Of a stretch of DNA of 64,000 nucleotides, positions 34,906-42,431 are shown piece after piece; the stretch's first letter is position 1, and each line of letters opens with the position of its first letter. The stretch comes from an uncultured Prevotellaceae bacterium (GTDB lineage: Bacteria; Bacteroidota; Bacteroidia; Bacteroidales; Bacteroidaceae): contig ONDM01000001.1 in assembly GCA_900316585.1 (NCBI GenBank), positions 310,001-374,000 of the forward strand, written 5' to 3'. The notes beneath the pieces were generated by a model, which worked only from the letters and a program-made list of their open reading frames with translations, searched no databases and was not told the origin of the DNA. The position numbers and the translations under genes are program-made.

Positions 34906-34921
34906 TTAACCTATAGGTTTA
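34906..34921. promoter_or_regulatory. operator-like palindrome 2 of the TA cassette
   Basis: TTAACCTATAGGTTTA contains the perfect 12-bp palindrome AACCTATAGGTT and matches site 1 in 12 of 16 positions. It lies just upstream of the -33 element. Confidence 0.65.
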
Positions 34922-34959
34922 TTTTTAACAATAATTTAAGATTCGCTCTTAAGGCACAT

Positions 34960-35388
34960 TCATTTTGTCCGTTTAAAAACAAAAGTAGCTGGAATATGGT
35001 CGCAGAAATAATTACCGTAGTAATGCAGTTTCAGCCTTTTCCCCTCGATGACATAGCCAAACGGAACTTCATCAATGTTCAGGACAGGATAAATGGTACC
35101 ATATTCTTCTTGATTTTTAGGGAAGGAATATTCCATGGTTACCACTTTCCCATCCCCATAGTTGAAGACCAACTTTCCGTTCTCTTTGAATTCCACAATG
35201 ACTGTGCCTGAAGGATACGGTTTGGAATAACCACTCTCACATTGCCCCTCGGGGCCGTCCAGCACTTCCACCAAATCCCACTTCCCCGTCAATCCGGTAC
35301 CGAAGATTTCATCATCGTCATCATTAGAGCAGGCCGTAAACATACATACAGCCAGCATGGTCATACAGATAGTAATAAATCGTTTCAT
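34960..35388 (-). CDS. lipocalin-like lipoprotein
   Basis: A 142-residue lipoprotein: signal MKRFITICMTMLAVCMFTAC, then SNDDDDE, an acidic stretch consistent with surface export. The mature part begins GLTGKWDLVEV and ends HIPATFVFKRTK, a pattern shared by small lipocalin-like lipoproteins of Bacteroidetes that form one beta-barrel. The ligand is unknown. It lies just beyond the toxin-antitoxin-like cassette and could belong to either the cassette's insert or the core. Confidence 0.75.
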   Translation of the reverse strand: MKRFITICMTMLAVCMFTACSNDDDDEIFGTGLTGKWDLVEVLDGPEGQCESGYSKPYPSGTVIVEFKENGKLVFNYGDGKVVTMEYSFPKNQEEYGTIYPVLNIDEVPFGYVIEGKRLKLHYYGNYFCDHIPATFVFKRTK

Positions 35389-35448
35389 AGTCTTAAGATA
35401 AACCCTCTTATCCTATAAATACAGAAACCGAAAAAACTTGCATGGAAA

Positions 35449-36702
35449 TCAGCTGAATTCTTTCCTGATTCTTTCCAGCGCCTCCTCCAGCACACTGCGA
35501 GGACATCCTATATTCAGTCGGATGAATCCCTCACCACCGGTACCATAACTGCTTCCGTTACTGGGGATTATCTTGGCTCCCTTATTGAAACGCTCCAACA
35601 AAACCTCCTGCGTCAGTCCCAGTTTCCGACAGTCTATCCACACCAGGAACGAAGCCTCCGGACGCAGAGGCACCATGCCCAGCTCATGCTCCGCGAAGAA
35701 CTGCATCACCCGTTCCACGTTCCCCTCTATGTAGCGCTTCAGCGCCTCCAGCCACGTGGTATCCTCCCGGTAAGCCGATGTCACAGCCACCAGCGTAGGA
35801 ATAGAAGCCTCATTCAGTTTCGCCCGGCTCAAAGTAGCCAGATAGCGCTCCCGCTTCTCCTTGTCGGGAATGATGAAATAAGCCGTATTCGAGATACCCG
35901 CCAAGTTGAACGCCTTGGTAGGCCCCGTGAAGATCATACCTATCCGGGCAGCCGCCTCGCTCACACTGCAGAAAGGCACCAGCCTACGCCCATACAGCGA
36001 AAGGTCGCCGTGAATCTCGTCGGAAATCACTATCACCCCGTGCCGCTCGCAGACCTCAGCCAGCCGGACCATCGTTTCCTTGTCCCACAACGTGCCACAC
36101 GGATTCTGCGGATTACACAGCACCAGCATCTTGGTCCGCTCATCCATGAGCCCTTCCAGCCCCTCGAAATCCATGCTATACCGGCCGTTCCGGAAGATGA
36201 GCGGATTATCCACCGCCACACGCCCCAGCCGCTCTATGTAGAGACGGAAATGGTCGTACACCGGAGGCTGCACGATTATCTTGTCGCCCGGCTCCGTAAA
36301 CGTGAGGTAAGCCTGATTCATGGACGTGATCACCCCCGGGCAGAAGCCTATCCACTCCCGCTCCACGCTGAACCCATGCTGCTTTTCCTCCCAGGAACCT
36401 ATGGCCTCATAGAACAGGTCGGGCGTGGAAGTATAGCCTATCCCATCCCGGCTGATACGCTTCAGGAGAGCCTCCTTCACATAAGGATCCGTACCGAAAT
36501 CCATATCCGCAATCCACATCGGGATCTCGCCATTCGTGGCCCTCCCGTACTTGGTGCTCCACGTACCCGAACGGTCCATCACCCGGTCGAAGTCCCACGC
36601 CGGTGCATCAGGCTCCGAAGCACAAGAAGACAGCCACGAGGCAGGCACCAACGATGCCAGCCCCGTAGCCGTTATACCCTTGAGAAAGTCTCTTCTCTTC
36701 AT
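35449..36702 (-). CDS. PatB/MalY-type C-S lyase/aminotransferase with Tat-lipoprotein signal
   Basis: A PLP-dependent enzyme of the MalY/PatB family (cystathionine beta-lyase-like). The catalytic domain is normal: IPMWIADMDFGTDP near its start, NPQNPCGTLWDKE, VISDEIHGDL and the PLP-lysine segment IFTGPTKAFNLAGI. Unusually it starts with a signal, MKRRDFLKGITATGL to SWLSSC, with a twin-arginine-like RRDFLK motif and a lipobox Cys. PLP enzymes are normally cytoplasmic; folding before Tat export would explain this arrangement. It is 6 bp after a flavodoxin-like gene, so both form an operon. Confidence 0.88.
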   Translation of the reverse strand: MKRRDFLKGITATGLASLVPASWLSSCASEPDAPAWDFDRVMDRSGTWSTKYGRATNGEIPMWIADMDFGTDPYVKEALLKRISRDGIGYTSTPDLFYEAIGSWEEKQHGFSVEREWIGFCPGVITSMNQAYLTFTEPGDKIIVQPPVYDHFRLYIERLGRVAVDNPLIFRNGRYSMDFEGLEGLMDERTKMLVLCNPQNPCGTLWDKETMVRLAEVCERHGVIVISDEIHGDLSLYGRRLVPFCSVSEAAARIGMIFTGPTKAFNLAGISNTAYFIIPDKEKRERYLATLSRAKLNEASIPTLVAVTSAYREDTTWLEALKRYIEGNVERVMQFFAEHELGMVPLRPEASFLVWIDCRKLGLTQEVLLERFNKGAKIIPSNGSSYGTGGEGFIRLNIGCPRSVLEEALERIRKEFS

Positions 36703-36708
36703 AAAAGA

Positions 36709-37224
36709 TTACAGATTCTTCACTATAGCCTCAATCTTCTTTTGGATCTCCTCCGTCTTCTGTTCCTCGGCACAAGCAGTTACCACACCACAGTCCATAG
36801 CCTTCCAGAAACGGCACAGATCTGCATATTCAGCCAGTGCACCCGTATAAACACCTGGAGAGTGAGAAGAAACCAGCAGCGCCATATTCTTCAGCTTGGC
36901 AGGACCCATCACGCAGTACATACGGTTAATCACAGTCTGAATCTGTGCATTGAGCGTGAAGTAATAGATAGGAGCAGCAATTACCAGTGCCTCAGCCTCA
37001 GCCATGAGCGGATAGAGCTCCTGCATATCATCCTTCTGGATGCAAGCCCCGTTGCCCTTCGTGTGGCAATACTCGCAAGCCAGACAGCCCGCAATCTTCT
37101 TCTTGCTCACATCCACCAGCGTTACCTCGTGGCCAGCTGCCTCTGCAGCGTTCTTATACACCTCTGCCATCCAGGCCGTGTTCCCCTTCGCTCTAGGAGA
37201 AGCCTGTAGAATAAGTATCTTCAT
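36709..37224 (-). CDS. flavodoxin-like NAD(P)H/FMN reductase (iron-sulfur flavoprotein type)
   Basis: A 171-residue FMN-binding protein of the NADPH-dependent FMN reductase/iron-sulfur flavoprotein group. The phosphate loop is ILQASPRAKGNTAWM, followed by CLACEYCHTKGNGACIQKDDM, whose closely spaced Cys are typical of this group, and AAPIYYFTLNAQIQTVINR. It should transfer electrons in the cytoplasm. It is the first gene of a two-gene operon with the PatB-like gene. A -7-like TACCTTTG on the minus strand at 37270-37277 probably drives it. Confidence 0.9.
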   Translation of the reverse strand: MKILILQASPRAKGNTAWMAEVYKNAAEAAGHEVTLVDVSKKKIAGCLACEYCHTKGNGACIQKDDMQELYPLMAEAEALVIAAPIYYFTLNAQIQTVINRMYCVMGPAKLKNMALLVSSHSPGVYTGALAEYADLCRFWKAMDCGVVTACAEEQKTEEIQKKIEAIVKNL

Positions 37225-37353
37225 AGATATTAGTTTTAGTTAGTTAATACATTTGCATTTCTTGCTAGGCAAAGGTAATAAAATAAAACCATAAAAGCAT
37301 GAGGCTACATAAAATTATTATCGTATCTTTACACCACAAAAAATTCTAGTACC

Positions 37354-39432
37354 ATGAAAAAAGTATTGCTGATGATGGCTGGATGGCTGCTCTGCACGGC
37401 AGCATCGGCTCAGAAAGAGAACAAGGTTTACCAGTTCGACAAGCCCCTGTACGGAGCTGCGTACTATGCAGAATACACCCCTACCGACCGGCTCGATGAA
37501 GACATCCGCCTCATGAAGGAGGCAGGACTCACAGTAGTGCGCGTGGGCGAATCCACCTGGTCGCTCTTTGAGCCGCACGACGGACAGTTCGAGTTCGCCT
37601 GGATGGACCGCATCCTCGACGCGCTGCATCGGGCAGGTATCAAGGTCATCCTGGGCACCCCCACCTACAGCATCCCCTCCTGGCTGGCTGCAGAACACCC
37701 CGAGGTGCTGTCCCAGACGTGGGACGGCCAGCAGAGCCACTACGGCATCCGGCAGAACATGGATATCCTGAATCCTACCTACCGACGCTACTCAGAGCGC
37801 ATCATCCGAAAGATGATGGAGCACTTCGCCCAGCACCCTGCCATCATAGGCTATCAGGTGGACAACGAGGTGGAGGCACGCAGGATAGACAACCCCGACT
37901 ACTTCCAAGGCTTCCGTGAGTACATCAAGCAAGAGTTCGGAGGCGACCTGAAGGAACTGAACCGTCGCTGGGGACTGAACTACTGGGGCATGAACATCAA
38001 CCGCTGGGAAGACTTCTACGACCGCAAAGGCGTGACGAACCCCTCGTATAAGGTATGGTGGGAACGCTGGGACCGCAAAGTCACGGCCGACTTCCTGAAC
38101 TGGCAGGTGGACATCGTGAGCGAGTACAAACGCCCGGACCAGTTCGTCATGCACTGCTTCATGCCAAGCTTCCACAACATCGACCAGGTGGAGGCCTTCC
38201 GACAGATGGAGTACCCTGCCATCAACGTCTATTACACCATGCAGGACGCACAGGACGGACAGCAGATTAGCTACTCGTGCGACTTCATGCGCCCCGTGAG
38301 CCGAAGCCACAACTTCCTCGTCACCGAGACCAACGCCCAGGGCACCGGCTGGTCCAGCCAAGACCAGTTCCCACCCTACGACGGGCAGTTGCGCCAGAAC
38401 CTATACACCTTCCTCTCCGGCGGTGCCAACATGGTGGAATATTGGCACTGGAGCACCCTGCACTACGGACAGGAAACCTACTGGCGAGGCGTACTGGGAC
38501 ATGACGGACAGCCCAACCGCGTCTATCGCGAGTTCCAGCGCGGAGCCCGAGAGCTGGAGAAGATTGGAGACCGCCTGGTGAACCTGAAGAAACGGAACCG
38601 CGTGGCCCTGCTGTACAGCCACGACTCCAAGCACGCCCTGGACTTCATGCCTTATACCAACCGCGACCAGTACAAGGTAAACATGATGTACGATGCCCTC
38701 TACCGCCAGAACATAGAGTGCGACATCCTGTCCGTGGATAAGCCGGAGATGCAGGACTTCTCCCAGTACGACATGCTAGTGGTGCCCTCGCTCTATGTAG
38801 CCACCGACGAGCTGCTGCAGAAAATCAGTCGCTTCGTGCACGAAGGCGGTGAGGTAGTGATGCTCTTCAAGAGCGGCTACACCGACTACGACAATGCCGT
38901 GCGCCCCATGCTGGCTCCCGGTCCGCTAGCCGAAGCCTGCGGGTTCACCTATCAGGAGTATTCCAGCATCAGCAAACTACCGCTGAAGCCCAACGCCATC
39001 GGAGCCACCGACAATACCGTGAACACCTGGATGGAGTTCCTGCAGCTCACCACCGCACAGCCCTTGGCTACCGTAGAACACCCCTTCTTAGGCCAGTGGC
39101 CCTGCATCACCGAGAACCAGTACGGCAAGGGACACCTCATCTACATCGGCACCCTGCCCTCTACCGACGTTCTCTATAGACTCATTGCCCGAGCTGCCCA
39201 GCGCAAAGACATCGCCACCGTGGAACGCCAGTACCAGTTCCCCATCGTGCTCCGCTCCGGCACCAACGCCAAGGGCCGACAGATACACTACCTCTTCAAT
39301 TACTCCTACGAGCCCAAGACCGTGACCTGGCCCTATCCAGCCAGTGAGTCATTGCTAGACAAGCAGACCCTAGCCGGAGGCCGAACCATCACCATCGAGC
39401 CCTGGGGCGTAGTGATAGGTGAAGAACGATGA
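37354..39432 (+). CDS. GH42 beta-galactosidase, exported
   Basis: This enzyme should hydrolyse terminal beta-galactosides. The signal peptide is MKKVLLMMAGWLLCTAASAQ. The GH42 barrel has GAAYYAEYTPTDRLDEDIRLMKEAG, the acid/base motif GYQVDNEV and the nucleophile region NFLVTETNAQGTGW. A trimerisation-type domain (VALLYSHDSKHALDF and following) and a C-terminal beta domain complete the 692 residues, as in characterised GH42 enzymes. Its stop overlaps the start of a YhhN gene (ATGA). Confidence 0.93.
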   Translation: MKKVLLMMAGWLLCTAASAQKENKVYQFDKPLYGAAYYAEYTPTDRLDEDIRLMKEAGLTVVRVGESTWSLFEPHDGQFEFAWMDRILDALHRAGIKVILGTPTYSIPSWLAAEHPEVLSQTWDGQQSHYGIRQNMDILNPTYRRYSERIIRKMMEHFAQHPAIIGYQVDNEVEARRIDNPDYFQGFREYIKQEFGGDLKELNRRWGLNYWGMNINRWEDFYDRKGVTNPSYKVWWERWDRKVTADFLNWQVDIVSEYKRPDQFVMHCFMPSFHNIDQVEAFRQMEYPAINVYYTMQDAQDGQQISYSCDFMRPVSRSHNFLVTETNAQGTGWSSQDQFPPYDGQLRQNLYTFLSGGANMVEYWHWSTLHYGQETYWRGVLGHDGQPNRVYREFQRGARELEKIGDRLVNLKKRNRVALLYSHDSKHALDFMPYTNRDQYKVNMMYDALYRQNIECDILSVDKPEMQDFSQYDMLVVPSLYVATDELLQKISRFVHEGGEVVMLFKSGYTDYDNAVRPMLAPGPLAEACGFTYQEYSSISKLPLKPNAIGATDNTVNTWMEFLQLTTAQPLATVEHPFLGQWPCITENQYGKGHLIYIGTLPSTDVLYRLIARAAQRKDIATVERQYQFPIVLRSGTNAKGRQIHYLFNYSYEPKTVTWPYPASESLLDKQTLAGGRTITIEPWGVVIGEER

Positions 39433-40121
39433 AAAGATTACTGATTATCAGCCTTGTTTTCGTGGCCCTTGCCAGCCTGTTTTTCAGTCCCGTGCAGAGC
39501 CCCGGCAAGCTAGCCTACCCCGTGGCCTTCCTAGGGTTGATGGCGCTTATAGACTATAAGCACATCGGCAGCTGGATGGCCTGCGGACTGGTGCTCTCCG
39601 CTCTAGGCGACTGGCAAGGCACGCAAGGCCACTTCCTCGGTCAGATGGCCCTTTTCGGGTTGGCGCACATCGCCTACATCTGCTATTTCACCCGCAGGAT
39701 ACAGCGCAAGCCAGCCTTTAAAGCCCCGTGGATGACCGTACTCTGCGTGCTGATAAGCTTGGTAGCCCTCGTTAGCATAGTGCCCCGGGTACCCACAAGC
39801 GCTTTACGCATAGCCGTCACCGTTTACTGCGTGCTTATCCTCACCATGCTCAGGATGGCCTTACAGCAGAGAGACAGCTGGTTCACCCTAGGTGCCGCAT
39901 TGTTTGTCTTATCCGATTTTATCTTAGCTTGGAACAGATTTGTGAGCCCCGTACCCCATGCCTCCTGGCTCATCATGATACCCTATTACGCAGCCCAGTG
40001 GCTCCTCTTTATCAGGGTCTCCACCCTACTTATTTCCCCACGTGAGCCAGGAACCAGAGACACAGGTAGACCACCCCGAAGAGCAGCATCCCCAGACACA
40101 CGGAGACCAGACAACCCCTGA
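39429..40121 (+). CDS. YhhN/TMEM86 membrane protein
   Basis: An inner-membrane protein with about eight hydrophobic helices. The segments GLVLSALGDWQG and GAALFVLSDFILAWNRF are the two acidic signature regions of the YhhN/TMEM86 family, whose characterised eukaryotic members hydrolyse lysoplasmalogen. It is coupled to the GH42 gene by a 4-bp overlap. The last ~30 residues (ISPREPGTRDTGRPPRRAASP and following) are basic, proline-rich and unlike the family; they are read from DNA that also encodes a small protein on the other strand, so the natural stop may have been lost. Confidence 0.82.
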   Translation: MKRLLIISLVFVALASLFFSPVQSPGKLAYPVAFLGLMALIDYKHIGSWMACGLVLSALGDWQGTQGHFLGQMALFGLAHIAYICYFTRRIQRKPAFKAPWMTVLCVLISLVALVSIVPRVPTSALRIAVTVYCVLILTMLRMALQQRDSWFTLGAALFVLSDFILAWNRFVSPVPHASWLIMIPYYAAQWLLFIRVSTLLISPREPGTRDTGRPPRRAASPDTRRPDNP

Positions 40122-40191
40122 GCCGGGATTTCTTATCCTTAGGACTGTCTGCTGCATAGAGCGTAGCCAGAAGAAACATGAGAGGGTCCAT
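40030..40191 (-). CDS. 53-aa membrane protein, paralogue of the 49-aa protein
   Basis: Translation of the minus strand gives a 53-residue protein, MDPLMFLLATLYAADSPKDK then KSRLRGCLVSVCLGMLLFG then VVYLCLWFLAHVGK. It has a short hydrophobic N-terminus, a charged loop with an RxGCL motif and one long TM helix. The same plan (M-D-x4-LA-x-L, D-S, R-x-GCL, G-V-x-x-L) occurs in the protein at 40394-40543, so the two are paralogues. It is 2 bp after the neighbouring gene and overlaps the 3' end of the YhhN gene by 92 bp antisense. Confidence 0.6.
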   Translation of the reverse strand: MDPLMFLLATLYAADSPKDKKSRLRGCLVSVCLGMLLFGVVYLCLWFLAHVGK

Positions 40192-40193
40192 AA

Positions 40194-40364
40194 TTATATG
40201 AGCTTTCTCAGCAACTTAAGCACTTCCCAGTAATACTTCCATTTAGGGAGCCCTGCATTGCGCAGGTTTTCTATTTCATCACTAATCTGCGAAAAAGTAG
40301 GCGTGCCACAATACCAAAACTCCTCTTCCTCCTCTTCCTGTTTTTTATCCTTTTGATTATCCAT
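40194..40364 (-). CDS. 56-aa acidic protein, unknown function
   Basis: The minus strand encodes MDNQKDKKQEEEEEEFWYCG, then TPTFSQISDEIENLRNAGL and PKWKYYWEVLKLLRKLI. It is soluble and highly charged, with a poly-Glu run and an aromatic-rich C-terminal helix. It lies between the two paralogous membrane proteins, 2 bp and 29 bp from them, so the three look like one short transcript. No family was recognised. Confidence 0.55.
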   Translation of the reverse strand: MDNQKDKKQEEEEEEFWYCGTPTFSQISDEIENLRNAGLPKWKYYWEVLKLLRKLI

Positions 40365-40393
40365 GAGTATATGTATTATTCAGTATTACCAAT

Positions 40394-40543
40394 TTATATC
40401 AAAAAAATGACCAAGAATATTACACCATAAATAAGCGCCATCACCAACAACGTAATTAGGCAGCCCTTTCTATCGGGAGCACCACCACCCTGGCTATCCC
40501 GTAATAAAAGCAAGTATGCCAAGTATAATAAATTTTTGTCCAT
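40394..40543 (-). CDS. 49-aa membrane protein, paralogue of the 53-aa protein
   Basis: Minus-strand translation: MDKNLLYLAYLLLLRDSQGG, then GAPDRKGCLITLLVMALIYG, then VIFLVIFLI. Layout matches the 53-residue protein at 40030-40191, including the R/K-x-GCL motif before the TM helix. It is the first gene of the three-gene run. A -7-like TAATTTTG (minus, 40568-40575) lies 24 bp upstream. Confidence 0.6.
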   Translation of the reverse strand: MDKNLLYLAYLLLLRDSQGGGAPDRKGCLITLLVMALIYGVIFLVIFLI

Positions 40544-40624
40544 GAAGTATTTATTCTTTTCTGATTACAAAATTATTAAGCATTTTTGACAAGGAGCGAC
40601 AAATCGAATATTTTTTTTGTTAAA

Positions 40625-40658
40625 AATGAAGCCTGACAAAGGAAACATTGTCAGGCTT
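40625..40658 (-). terminator. intrinsic terminator of the 11-gene motor operon
   Basis: The arms AAGCCTGACAA and TTGTCAGGCTT (11 bp) are followed on the minus strand by CATTTTTAAC. It lies 49 bp past the stop of the last operon gene (40707) and upstream of the three small genes, separating the two transcripts. Confidence 0.8.
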
Positions 40659-40706
40659 TTATGTTTTTATCATGATTTGCTAGCGACATTTGTGTCGGGA
40701 GCAAAA

Positions 40707-41009
40707 CTATTCAATACGTTTTCTATTGTACCATAATAATACTAGAGCAATTGCCACAATAACATCTACAATATTCCACATTGTTTTACCAAGAACTATC
40801 TTGAAGAAAGGTTGAAATAGCAAAGCAAGTGAACCTGCTATAACACACAGCGGCATCTTTTCATCTCTATAGAAGTTGAATGCCATACAACCAAAAATTA
40901 TCATTGCTGCGAATCTTACAAGACTGTAATAGCCATAAGGCATAGGAAATAAGCATGCAAGCAATGCAATAGCCAACACAAGTCCTATTTTGTAAATCAA
41001 ATTATCCAT
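40707..41009 (-). CDS. small 4-TM membrane protein, copy B
   Basis: A ~100-residue protein with four hydrophobic segments, near-identical in plan to the protein at 42094-42399: shared blocks are LFPMPYGYYSLVRF, FGCMAFNFY/KFY, SLALLFQPFFK, LGKTMWNIVDVIVA and LVLLWYNRKR. The start is placed at 41009 by alignment with the copy (MDNLIYK against MDNILYK) rather than the in-frame ATG at 41063. It resembles DUF6804-like membrane proteins. It is last in the operon, followed by the terminator. Role unknown. Confidence 0.75.
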   Translation of the reverse strand: MDNLIYKIGLVLAIALLACLFPMPYGYYSLVRFAAMIIFGCMAFNFYRDEKMPLCVIAGSLALLFQPFFKIVLGKTMWNIVDVIVAIALVLLWYNRKRIE

Positions 41010-41053
41010 TTTATCTTCTAATGTATCTATCAGTTTGATAATAATCTTAAGTT

Positions 41054-42073
41054 TTATTTCCACCCAGGAAACATCTTCTCCTTTATAAATTTAAACAACC
41101 TAGAACAATATTCAGGATTCTGAATTAAGAACCATAAATCGTCATCAAGAATAGCATATTTCACATTATCTGCAAGGAATTTAGCAGAAGGTGATTCAGT
41201 CTTAATTTCCTGACCATTAGTCCAGTGCAAATGCCAGAAACCATCATTATGGAGAAAATAGAAAGGATAGTCTATTTTTGTATTTCCTGGTCCATTAGCC
41301 CATTCAAAAACCTTGGAATAAAGAAGCCTCAGCTTATCATCCAAATAGATTTTACCATCTTTCAATCCACCCATCATGTGCTCAATCAAAACTGCACAGA
41401 TAAGCGCTGGTTTAGCTATAGCTTTCTGCCCTTCTACTGTAGCCCTGTTAACATTCAGAATCCTCTCCTCATACTCTAGTAAACATTTCTCATAATCATA
41501 ATGACGAAGAACTAACTTTGGTTCATGCTTTTCAGATGAATCAGGGAATCCCTCTTTTAAGAGTTCCTCCAGTTCTGAATCTGGACTCTTTTCTGGAGAA
41601 TCAGGCGTTTCAGATATTTCAGGTTTATTTGGCTCCAACTTAGTGAGATTGAACAGATAGCCTTTAAAAGTCTCAAAGAATGTTGCACGTTCTTTGGCTG
41701 AATAAATATCCTCCAGTTTGAGAATAACAGCTAATCTGGATCGACCCATATAATCCACAACCTCATTGATGCAACGTTTCTCCTTTTCCCATAAACGCTT
41801 CAGTTCTAATTCCTGCTGCTCAGTCCAGAATTCATTCCGATGAACATATATCTGTTTAATGGTAAGATTCTGATTACGGAGTTTAGCCTGACGTTCCGAG
41901 TCATCAAATTTTGACTCCATGCCAGACAAATAGCGCATTTGAGCCAATACGTCCATTTTTACACGACTCAACGTTTCTGCCACATCATACAGAGTCATGT
42001 CCTCTTTCAAGAGTTCTATCAGCTTCTTATTGTCCTGGTCTGTCCAGTTCCGGACACTGTGTCTTTTCTTCAT
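41054..42073 (-). CDS. protein with two Myb/SANT-like units and a restriction-enzyme-type recognition-like domain
   Basis: A 339-residue soluble protein. Residues about 1-50 (NWTDQDNKKLIELLKEDMTLYDVAETL) and 78-125 (FWTEQQELELKRLWEKEKRCINEVVDYMGRS) each look like a Myb/SANT DNA-binding unit. Residues about 225-310 contain KPALICAVLIEHM, IYLDDKLRLLYSKVFE and DYPFYFLHNDGFWHLHW. This is the pattern of the N-terminal domain of ScoMcrA-type and related HNH endonucleases, which in ScoMcrA binds phosphorothioate DNA. No HNH or other nuclease motif follows. A DNA-sensing or targeting role in the operon is inferred. It lies 20 bp after one small membrane protein gene and 44 bp before its copy. Confidence 0.55.
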   Translation of the reverse strand: MKKRHSVRNWTDQDNKKLIELLKEDMTLYDVAETLSRVKMDVLAQMRYLSGMESKFDDSERQAKLRNQNLTIKQIYVHRNEFWTEQQELELKRLWEKEKRCINEVVDYMGRSRLAVILKLEDIYSAKERATFFETFKGYLFNLTKLEPNKPEISETPDSPEKSPDSELEELLKEGFPDSSEKHEPKLVLRHYDYEKCLLEYEERILNVNRATVEGQKAIAKPALICAVLIEHMMGGLKDGKIYLDDKLRLLYSKVFEWANGPGNTKIDYPFYFLHNDGFWHLHWTNGQEIKTESPSAKFLADNVKYAILDDDLWFLIQNPEYCSRLFKFIKEKMFPGWK

Positions 42074-42093
42074 ATTAGATTAATTCTTAATGA

Positions 42094-42399
42094 CTATTCT
42101 TTTACTCGCCTTCTATTGTACCATAATAATACAAGAGCAACTGCCACAATAACATCTACGATATTCCACATTGTTCTACCAAGAACCACCTTGAAAAAAG
42201 GTTGAAATAGCAGAGCTAAAGAAACTGCAACTACACTGAGGATTATATTGTTTTCTTGGTAAAATTTGAATGCCATACACCCAAACACAATCATAGCCAC
42301 AAATCTAACCAAAGAATAATAACCATAAGGCATAGGAAATAAACATATAATTAAAGCTACTGCCAAACCTAGCCCCACTTTATAAAGTATATTGTCCAT
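42094..42399 (-). CDS. small 4-TM membrane protein, copy A
   Basis: A 101-residue membrane protein, MDNILYKVGLGLAVALIICL and onward, with the same blocks as copy B at 40707-41009. The DNA-level similarity of the two copies points to a fairly recent tandem duplication. It begins 32 bp after the nuclease gene, inside the same run of minus-strand genes. Function is unknown; by size and charge it could be a membrane partner or immunity-like protein for the nuclease. Confidence 0.78.
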   Translation of the reverse strand: MDNILYKVGLGLAVALIICLFPMPYGYYSLVRFVAMIVFGCMAFKFYQENNIILSVVAVSLALLFQPFFKVVLGRTMWNIVDVIVAVALVLLWYNRRRVKE

Positions 42400-42431
42400 A
42401 TCTATATATGTTTATAATAATTTCTAAAAGA

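Larger units (their letters stand above)
40719..42399. repeat. diverged direct repeat (gene duplication) flanking the 339-aa gene
   Basis: Segments 40719-41009 and 42111-42399 are clearly homologous at the DNA level, for example CCACAATAACATCTAC, ATATTCCACATTGTT and GGTTGAAATAGCA occur in both. They encode the duplicated small membrane proteins, with the 339-residue gene inserted between them. Confidence 0.8.

Noticed and set aside
35686-37209. 507-codon open frame antisense to the PatB and flavodoxin genes
   Set aside because: It spans two real genes, is rich in Arg and His, and has no start context or domain.
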